DNA of 64,000 nt, taken from NCBI RefSeq assembly GCF_000283655.1, contig NC_016622.1:1872501-1936500 (forward strand), read 5' to 3'. Source of the DNA: Azospirillum lipoferum 4B (GTDB taxonomy: Bacteria; Pseudomonadota; Alphaproteobacteria; Azospirillales; Azospirillaceae). The notes beneath the pieces were generated by a model. The model worked only from the letters and a program-made list of their open reading frames with translations, was not told where the DNA came from and did not search any database. Made by a program: the position numbers and the translations under genes. Below, in pieces: positions 58,221 to 64,000 of the stretch; the first letter of the stretch is position 1, and every line of letters begins with the position of its first letter.

Positions 58221-59078
58221 TCACGCCGCCATTCTGATCTGGTTGAGTGTGCCCTCGTAGACCTCTGCCGGGGTTCTGCCGCCGAGCGCCGAGTGCGGGC
58301 GGTCGGCGTTGTAGTAATCGATCCAGCGGCCGATCCCGGCTCTGGCCTCGCTGCCGGTCTCGAAGGCGTGGAGGTAGGCGCACTCGTATTTCATCGATCG
58401 CCACAGCCGTTCGATGAAGACGTTGTCCATCCACCGACCACGCCCGTCCATCGATACCCGGATGCCGGCCGCGGTCAAGAGGCCGGTGAAGCGCGGGCTG
58501 GTGAACTGGCTGCCCTGATCGGTGTTGAAGATGTCCGGCCGACCGTAGTGTGTCATCGCCTCCTCTACGGCCTCGATGCAGAACTCGACGTCCATGGTGT
58601 TCGACAACCGCCAGCTCAGAACCTTGCGTGTCGCCCAGTCCATCACCGCCACCAAGTACAGAAAGCCGCGGCGCATGGGAATGTACGTGATGTCGCTGCA
58701 CCACACCTGATCGGGGCGGTCGATGGTCAGGTCGCGCAGCAGGTATGGCCAGATCTTGTGTTCGGGGTGTGGCACTGTCGTCTTCGGGCGCTGGTAAATC
58801 GCCTGCAAGCCCATCCGCACCATCAGGCGGCGAACCCGCTTGCGGATGACCTGATGGCTGTGCCGGCGCAGATGCCGGGTCATCTGCCGGCTGCCGTACC
58901 AAGGCGTTTCCAGGAACTGCTCGTCGATCAGCCGCATCAACTCCAGGTTCTCGGCCGGCTCGCCTCTGGCCGGCCCGTAGTAGCTGGACCGGCTGATCGA
59001 AACCAACTCGCACTGCCGAGTGATCGACAGGCGTGGATGATCCGCCTCGACCAGCTCCCGCCTCCGACCGATGCTCAT
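58221..59078 (-). CDS. IS3-family transposase OrfB (DDE integrase)
   Basis: This 285-residue integrase core has an HTH_21 N-terminus (MSIGRRRELVEADHPRLSIT) and the three catalytic residues in DQVWCSDITYIPMRRGFLYL, PDIFNTDQGSQFTSPRFTGL and DNVFIERLWRSMKYECAYLH. It is normally made as an OrfAB fusion by -1 frameshifting from orfA, whose end it overlaps by four bases. Confidence 0.92.
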   Translation of the reverse strand: MSIGRRRELVEADHPRLSITRQCELVSISRSSYYGPARGEPAENLELMRLIDEQFLETPWYGSRQMTRHLRRHSHQVIRKRVRRLMVRMGLQAIYQRPKTTVPHPEHKIWPYLLRDLTIDRPDQVWCSDITYIPMRRGFLYLVAVMDWATRKVLSWRLSNTMDVEFCIEAVEEAMTHYGRPDIFNTDQGSQFTSPRFTGLLTAAGIRVSMDGRGRWMDNVFIERLWRSMKYECAYLHAFETGSEARAGIGRWIDYYNADRPHSALGGRTPAEVYEGTLNQIRMAA

Positions 59079-59359
59079 CGACCGGAGGCCTTGCGCAAAA
59101 AATCCCGCTCTACGACCAACTGGCCGATCATGGCGTGCAGCTTCTCCACCTCGCTCTGATGGCTGGATTCAGCCGCTTCAGCCTTGCCGGAGAACACCCC
59201 GGCCATCCCCTCCATCGCCTGCTTCTTCCACGCGTTGATCAGCGTCTGGTGTACGCCGTGCTTGGCGACCAACTGCGACACTGTAAGCTCGCCCCGGATC
59301 GCCTCCAGCGCCACCTTCGCCTTGAACTCTGCCGAATACCGCTTCCGTTTCCCCGTCAT
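59075..59359 (-). CDS. IS3-family OrfA (HTH)
   Basis: This 94-residue protein (start MTGKRKRYSAEFKAKVALEA) has the HTH_Tnp_1 domain (LTVSQLVAKHGVHQTLINAW) and a leucine-zipper-like helix (SEVEKLHAMIGQLVVERDFL). It binds the element ends and forms the N-terminal part of the fused transposase. Confidence 0.9.
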   Translation of the reverse strand: MTGKRKRYSAEFKAKVALEAIRGELTVSQLVAKHGVHQTLINAWKKQAMEGMAGVFSGKAEAAESSHQSEVEKLHAMIGQLVVERDFLRKASGR

Positions 59360-59425
59360 CGGGTCCGTCCTTCTTCCTGGGCGAACCAAGCTCAGCCCAC
59401 TGTCCGGGAAACGGGGACCACTTCA

Positions 59426-59495
59426 GTGTTGCAGTCCGATGCACAAGCCGCTCGGCCCAGAGCTCCAACGCCTGTCGGCGCTCCGTCAGGTAGCA
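59426..59495 (-). pseudogene. Short gene fragment, possibly integrase C-terminus
   Basis: In one minus-strand frame this encodes YLTERRQALELWAERLVHRT and ends at the IS3 junction. The pattern resembles the C-terminal helix of a tyrosine recombinase, but it is too short to be sure. It is not from the cas6 gene on the other side of the element. Confidence 0.3.
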
Positions 59496-59502
59496 TGGTT
59501 GC

Positions 59503-59524
59503 CGAGTCCATAGGGTTGGACTCG
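59503..59524 (-). terminator. Hairpin after the membrane-protein gene
   Basis: An 8-bp inverted repeat (CGAGTCCA / TGGACTCG) with a 6-base loop lies five bases beyond the stop of the minus-strand gene at 59529. There is no strong U-run. It could be a terminator of that two-gene operon. Confidence 0.45.
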
Positions 59525-59528
59525 CAGG

Positions 59529-61610
59529 TCACGCTTTGCTTTCTCCATTCTTCCAAAGCCAACAGGCAATGATGGCTGACGCAAGCAACCAGATACCCGT
59601 GATGGACGACAGCAGCACCCAGGCAGGCGGATCGCCCGGCGGCGGATTTTCGGCCACCATCGGGTAAAGGGTCTTGCCGAGGGTCGAGCCGAACACGTCG
59701 GCGACCACGACGGGAAAAGCGTAGAGCGCGATGAAGCGCCCCACCCCGGCGAGCCGCAACTCGGCCAGCGAGCGCAACGCGGCCTCGATCGCCTTGACCT
59801 CGGCCTCCATGGCGGTCAGTCGTCGATCGAGACTCCAGCGCCGGTCAAGCGCGTCGCGCACGAGGCGGACGTCCGGTTCACCCGGCGGCAGCGCGTGACT
59901 GCCGCGCATTTCGGTCAGACGGCTCGCCGCCAGCGCCGCACGCCGGACAGGATCGTCCAGGTTGGGCCATCGCCTCTTCGCGTCCAGGATGGCCCGAACC
60001 TCGACGACCAAGGGGCGGATCGCCTCCGTCTCGACGGTCTTCAGCCGTCGGTCGAGCAGAGCGGCCTCCTCGAACGCGGCGCGGATGCCATCCACCGCCA
60101 ACGGCCTCTCCCGCCAATCGTCGAGGAGGAACAGGCCACCGTCGGTGACGATCGCGAATCCACCGGCCAGATCCAGTCGCTCCCAAGCCCCGCCACCGGG
60201 GAGATCATCCAGCCCGGGCGATCCCTGCCGGTCGAGCAGGGCGGCCAGCACCCGCATGGTGATGGGGGCACCGGACAGCGCGCGGGTTCCCCCGACCGCC
60301 GCGGCGTCGGATGGCCCCGGCCAGTGGGCCACGAGGAGCGTCTTGTCGTGGTCCGCCGCGGTTGTCCTGGGCAGTTCCCACACGCAGACGGGGCTGCTGC
60401 CGCGGGCGGAGCAGACCTGGACGTTCCACAAGGGGTGGCAGGCGGTCCAGACGGCGTCGCGGACGTCGCCCCAGCCGAGCTTCGACCCCGCCCGCCCGTC
60501 GAGCAGCCTTTTCGGCGCACCGATCAGGGTGCCGTCCGGTGTGATGTACCAGGGCTCGTCATGGCGGCTGTCCACGCCGGTCAGGGGGCGAGGCGCCCCG
60601 GCCGGCCGCTCCTCCCCGGAATCCCTCCAGGCGGCCGATTCCCGCATCTCCAGCTCGGCCCACAGTTCGCGCAGGTCCAGCCCGAGACGGGGATCGACGG
60701 TGATGGTGATGTCGTTTCCGGTGCCGGCGCAGGAGGGCCGGTGATGGACGGCCATCGCGAAACCCTGGCCCAGGGGCGAACGCTCGCGGTCGTTCCGGTA
60801 GAAGACCTTGGCCGTGCCCGTCGGCTGGTCCTCGACGAAGAGCAGCGCGTCGACCAGCAGACGCCGCCCCCGCGTACCGGTCAGGGGCAGCGAGAGCTGG
60901 ACCATGGCGGCATGGGACAGCCAGTCGAGGTAGGTGGCGTGTTCCTGCCGCAGGGCGGCGGTCGCCCGCCTCCAGGGCGCGGCGTCGGAAAGCGTCGGGA
61001 CCGCGTGGGGCAGCACGGACCGCTGGAGGCACAGGGCGGCGAAACCAAGCGCATCGGCCCAGGCGTCCGCCAGCGCCTCCGGCCCCGGCTCCTCCTCGGG
61101 CGGGAAGTGGCTGTGGACGTGCGCCGAGGCCAGGGCGCACCAGGAGGTCCAGGGGTCGTCGGCGTTGCCGGTGCGTTCCCAATCGTCGACGGCAGCGCCC
61201 CACGCGGCCCCCAGCTCCCCGAGCGTGACCCCGGCGAGCCGCGCCAGCAGCAGCAGGACTCCGAAGACGGAATCCGGACTGGCGTCCTCCACCACCAGCG
61301 TCAGCCCGGCAAGCGCCGCGTCGGGCGTCCGCGCCGTCTCCGCCCAGGACGCCCAGGCCCGCGCAAGCTCGTCGGGCGGATCGGTCACCAGGGCGGTGAC
61401 GCTGGAGTAATCGCGGCCGAAGCGGGCCCGCGTCCCCTTGTTGTTGAGCAGCCAGCGGCCCGGCAGCAGCGGCGTCCCGGCCGCCGGCCAGCGACCGCAG
61501 CCGACGTGCAGGCAGGGGCCGCCGTCATCGACATGGCCCTTCTCGAGAACGACGCGGGCGGGTCTGGCGCGGGCAACGCCGTCCAGGAAATCCTTGAGTG
61601 GGAGGCTCAC
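59529..61610 (-). CDS. Large protein with C-terminal coiled coil and two membrane helices
   Basis: This 693-residue protein is unrecognised as a whole (GTG start at 61610, 13 bases after the upstream gene). The N-terminal part includes GGPCLHVGCGRWPAAGTPLL and TLVVEDASPDSVFGVLLLLA. The middle has HDEPWYITPDGTLIGAPKRL and LLVAHWPGPSDAAA. The C-terminus is a coiled coil (DRRLTAMEAEVKAIEAALRS) followed by two helices (FIALYAFPVVVADVFGST, WVLLSSITGIWLLASAIIAC), an arrangement like CorA-type membrane effectors. It overlaps in context with the TPR-HEPN gene and probably works with it. Confidence 0.6.
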   Translation of the reverse strand: MSLPLKDFLDGVARARPARVVLEKGHVDDGGPCLHVGCGRWPAAGTPLLPGRWLLNNKGTRARFGRDYSSVTALVTDPPDELARAWASWAETARTPDAALAGLTLVVEDASPDSVFGVLLLLARLAGVTLGELGAAWGAAVDDWERTGNADDPWTSWCALASAHVHSHFPPEEEPGPEALADAWADALGFAALCLQRSVLPHAVPTLSDAAPWRRATAALRQEHATYLDWLSHAAMVQLSLPLTGTRGRRLLVDALLFVEDQPTGTAKVFYRNDRERSPLGQGFAMAVHHRPSCAGTGNDITITVDPRLGLDLRELWAELEMRESAAWRDSGEERPAGAPRPLTGVDSRHDEPWYITPDGTLIGAPKRLLDGRAGSKLGWGDVRDAVWTACHPLWNVQVCSARGSSPVCVWELPRTTAADHDKTLLVAHWPGPSDAAAVGGTRALSGAPITMRVLAALLDRQGSPGLDDLPGGGAWERLDLAGGFAIVTDGGLFLLDDWRERPLAVDGIRAAFEEAALLDRRLKTVETEAIRPLVVEVRAILDAKRRWPNLDDPVRRAALAASRLTEMRGSHALPPGEPDVRLVRDALDRRWSLDRRLTAMEAEVKAIEAALRSLAELRLAGVGRFIALYAFPVVVADVFGSTLGKTLYPMVAENPPPGDPPAWVLLSSITGIWLLASAIIACWLWKNGESKA

Positions 61611-61623
61611 CGGTGATCGATCC

Positions 61624-64000
61624 TCATGGGTTCGGCTCGAAAGGCGGTCGCTGGGCGCTTGCGGTGGCGGGGGGAGGCGCACAGGCGCCGCAGAAATAGG
61701 TCACGAAGGCGTCCTCATCCCCCGGCCCGCGGCCGACGATGATGGCCCAGCTGTCCGCCGCATCGTCGGCGTCGCCGCGTGGGTCGTCGGGCTCCCCCTG
61801 GTAATGCGCGGCCTCGTTGCGCAGCCCGATGAACCGCCCGAGGGCGTCGATCCGGCGCTTCCGCCGCGCGGCGTCGGCCGGGAACAGAAGGTCGGCGCGG
61901 GGCAGCGCACGCAGATGGGCGACCAGCGGCGCGAAGGTCGCATCGGCGCCACCATCCGCAAGCGACACCGCCCTTTGGAAGATGCCCACGAGTTGCCCCA
62001 GCGTCAGCGTCGTCCGCCCGGCCAGGAAGGCCGCGGCGTTCGCCTCCCGGCTGTTCGGCGCGGCATCCGTCCCGATGCGGGCGGCGCCCGCGCGGACGAG
62101 GTCGCGCGCGGGTTCCATCAGCCGCGCGTGCAGCATCCGCTCGACGGCCTTCCCCAGGCTGAACGGCACGAGCCGCGCCAGCGCCGGTTCCTGGAGAAGC
62201 TGGCCGGCTTCGGCAAGCAGGCGCCGCTCGTCGTCGGTGAGCGCCCCGTCCCACAGCGCGCCCAGCCGGCCGCGGGCCACCGCCTCTCCATCCACCAGTT
62301 CGGCCCTGTCGACGCGTGCCATGTCGGATTGCAGGCGCGATGACAGGCCCTCCGCCATCTCCGCCAACAAACGCTCCCGCTCGTCCGGGCGAAACACGGC
62401 CCGGTCGAGGATCCGGCGGTTCTCCGTCAGCGCCGCCCGCAGGATCGCTCGCACGTCGCCAAGGCCGAGGGGAAGCGTTCTTGTCGCGTCGATCGCCCCG
62501 GTCAGCGCGTCCAGCAGTTGCCTCAAGGCGTCGTCACGGCACAGGGCGACCCAGGACGCGCGGCTCCGGCCCGCGACACCGCCGTCGTGCAGACGGGCCT
62601 CGGCGGCCAAGGCCCCGGCGTGCTCCTCCAGCCGGGGCTCCTGCTCCCAGGCGACCTCCATCAGGGATTTGACGCGCCGGTCGATCTCCGCGCCGTCGAG
62701 CGGCGCGTGTTCCCGCAAGGCGCCGTCCAGGCGCGCGATGGCGTCGCGCAGCCAGCGCCCGGCCTCCGCCCCGCGGCCACGCACGTCCCGGGCGGACATG
62801 GCGGGCAAGGCCGTCGCGAACTCCAGCCGCCAGACGGCGGCCGCCAGACCGATGACGGTGTCCATCACCGGACGGGCCGCGGGGAGCGTGGCCCCCAGCA
62901 GAAGCCCCGCACCGGTCCACAGGCTTGCGATGCCGTCCCCGATCCGCCGTCGGGCGATCAGAATGCCGGCGCGATGCAGATGGCCGGCGGCGTCCGTCGG
63001 CCGTTCGGACAGGAACGCCCCCAGGATCCGGTCCGCCTCCGCGGGGTCGCCCCGGCGCTCCGCGGCCATGGCCCGAAGAGCGGCGCCGTCCGCGGTGCCG
63101 CCGAAATACAGCGTCCAGACGACGTCCAGCCGCTGCCGGGCACCGAGGATGCGGGACATCGGCTGCGCCATCGCACCGCCGCCATCCCTGCCGGACGCCA
63201 TGACCGCCGCCAGCGCCGCCGCCAGCCCCTCTACCGCCGCCTGCTGCATCCGCGGGGAGTCCGGCGCCGCGCCGGGGTTGGTCGGATCGAGATGGTCGAT
63301 CACCAGCTCCGGCACGAACTGCGGCCGGCCTGAGTCGATGTAGGCCCGGATGGTCATGTCGAACAATCGTTCCCGCTTGCTCCGCCAGACCTGCGCACCC
63401 TGCCATTCCAGCCGCCGCAGCACTTCCAGCGCGTCATCCCCCACATCGGTCGCGTCGCGGTCGGCGCCATCCGGCACGGCGATCAAAAGGAACCCGATCG
63501 AGGCGTTGCAGAAGAACTCGGCGCCTTTGATTTCGAGTTGTTCGCCCGCAACCGACGGCCGCAGGGTATCGAGGCTCGCACAGTAGGCACGGTGGGCATC
63601 GGATTGGCGGCCAAGCCCCGACAGCGCGTGGCCAAGGTTGCATTGGGCGCCCCCAAGCGTCGTTCGCTGGCCTGCGGTGATAAGTTCGGTGGCGTTGAGG
63701 AGATGGATCGCACGGTTGTACGACTCCACCGCTGCCGCCAGCGCCGACGGCGTGCCCTGCGCCCGAAGGGCATTGCCGCGTTTGGTCCACGCCGACGCCA
63801 GGGCATCGCGGTAGGCTGGCCGGGCGAGGTCGAGCGGCTCGCGAAGCGCGATGGCGCTGTCGTACGACTCCACCGCCGCCGCCAGCGCCGACGGCGTGCC
63901 CTGCGCCGCAAGGGCAATGCCGCGGTTGGTCCACGCCGTCGCCAGGGCATCGCGATAGGCCGGCCGGGCGAGGTCGAGCGGCTCGCGAAGCGCGATGGCG
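61624..64000 (-). CDS. TPR-repeat protein with C-terminal HEPN-like motif (partial)
   Basis: The gene runs off the window, so its N-terminus is missing; at least 790 residues are present. It starts (as seen) with near-identical 48-residue tetratricopeptide-like units (YDSAIALREPLDLARPAYRD, then ALATAWTNRGIALAAQGTPS). A long helical middle follows. The C-terminus has KAVERMLHARLMEPARDLVR, then PADAARRKRRIDALGRFIGL and RNEAAHYQGEP. RNEAAH fits the Rx4H motif of HEPN ribonucleases found in abortive infection and toxin-antitoxin systems. It may therefore be an RNA-cutting effector with a sensor repeat domain. Confidence 0.65.
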   Translation of the reverse strand, partial: AIALREPLDLARPAYRDALATAWTNRGIALAAQGTPSALAAAVESYDSAIALREPLDLARPAYRDALASAWTKRGNALRAQGTPSALAAAVESYNRAIHLLNATELITAGQRTTLGGAQCNLGHALSGLGRQSDAHRAYCASLDTLRPSVAGEQLEIKGAEFFCNASIGFLLIAVPDGADRDATDVGDDALEVLRRLEWQGAQVWRSKRERLFDMTIRAYIDSGRPQFVPELVIDHLDPTNPGAAPDSPRMQQAAVEGLAAALAAVMASGRDGGGAMAQPMSRILGARQRLDVVWTLYFGGTADGAALRAMAAERRGDPAEADRILGAFLSERPTDAAGHLHRAGILIARRRIGDGIASLWTGAGLLLGATLPAARPVMDTVIGLAAAVWRLEFATALPAMSARDVRGRGAEAGRWLRDAIARLDGALREHAPLDGAEIDRRVKSLMEVAWEQEPRLEEHAGALAAEARLHDGGVAGRSRASWVALCRDDALRQLLDALTGAIDATRTLPLGLGDVRAILRAALTENRRILDRAVFRPDERERLLAEMAEGLSSRLQSDMARVDRAELVDGEAVARGRLGALWDGALTDDERRLLAEAGQLLQEPALARLVPFSLGKAVERMLHARLMEPARDLVRAGAARIGTDAAPNSREANAAAFLAGRTTLTLGQLVGIFQRAVSLADGGADATFAPLVAHLRALPRADLLFPADAARRKRRIDALGRFIGLRNEAAHYQGEPDDPRGDADDAADSWAIIVGRGPGDEDAFVTYFCGACAPPPATASAQRPPFEPNP
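63719..64000 (-). repeat. Tandem 144-bp coding repeats
   Basis: Two adjacent units of 144 bases (48 codons) are nearly identical at DNA level, the second starting with the same TACGACTCCACC at 63863. They encode TPR-like units of the gene above and continue past the window edge. Such conservation at the nucleotide level implies recent duplication or gene conversion. Confidence 0.75.

Larger units (their letters stand above)
58160..59425 (-). mobile_element. IS3-family insertion sequence
   Basis: Perfect 27-bp inverted repeats starting TGAAGTGGTCCCCGTTTCCC bound an element with orfA and orfB on the minus strand. No 3-4 bp target duplication is visible (ACA on one side, GTG on the other), and the two flanks carry pieces of different genes. 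This suggests that a deletion or recombination with another copy took place after insertion. Both open frames are intact, so it may be active. Confidence 0.92.

Overview
The window looks like part of a large conjugative plasmid (or plasmid-like replicon) of a GC-rich alphaproteobacterium, most likely an Azospirillum relative. This rests on the very high GC content, short coupled operons with ATGA overlaps, an RPA-type replication initiator with iterons, an IncP/Trb-type secretion operon, DUF736 and DUF2285 plasmid proteins, and several insertion sequences. The genus is an inference; no rRNA or tRNA gene is present to fix it.

Region by region. From 0 to 8.4 kb is a plasmid accessory zone: a DUF736 protein, four small XRE-type regulators, DUF2285-type proteins (one frameshifted), a decayed IS1182-family element, a nearly intact IS256-family element, and a Sel1-repeat gene fragment. 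From 8.5 to 14.5 kb, on the minus strand, lies an AddAB/RecB-like nuclease-helicase pair. From 14.5 to 15.1 kb is a compact regulatory interval holding a solitary crRNA-like unit (degenerate repeat, pseudo-spacer, degenerate repeat). Its pseudo-spacer matches, behind a TTC PAM, a site between divergent promoters. From 15.2 to 24.8 kb is a complete type I-G (formerly I-U) cas operon: cas3 (helicase-HD), csx17 (cas8), csb1 (cas7), csb2 (cas5-cas6 fusion), cas4-cas1 fusion and cas2. It is followed by a leader and an array of 73 repeats that is cut off by an IS256-family element. From 32 to 34.1 kb come an AlpA-like regulator, repA, three 24-bp iterons and a ParA-like ATPase with a changed P-loop. 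From 34.4 to 46.7 kb is a mobilisation and conjugation operon: relaxase, split VirD4, and trbB, C, D, E, J, a K-like gene, L, F, G and I. From 47.1 to 57.5 kb is an unusual operon joining a histidine kinase, two receiver proteins, two NTPase-like proteins, an alpha-toroid protein, an ATP-grasp ligase, a radical SAM enzyme and a NodU-type carbamoyltransferase. From 57.5 to 59.5 kb a cas6 3'-fragment and a second gene fragment flank an IS3-family element. From 59.5 kb to the end, on the minus strand, is a membrane protein paired with a TPR-repeat protein carrying a C-terminal HEPN-like motif.

How the parts work together. The replication, partition and transfer genes make the replicon self-transmissible. 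The CRISPR module probably defends the replicon or fights competing elements. The interval upstream of cas3 has the layout of a CreTA/CreR-type guide: a crRNA-like RNA that would direct the type I-G effector to repress a nearby promoter. Here the target site also covers the -35 region of the addBA promoter, so CRISPR surveillance and the AddAB-like nuclease could be co-regulated. I regard this as the most notable signal in the window. The kinase/ATP-grasp/radical SAM/carbamoyltransferase operon and the TPR-HEPN/membrane pair are further candidates for undescribed systems.
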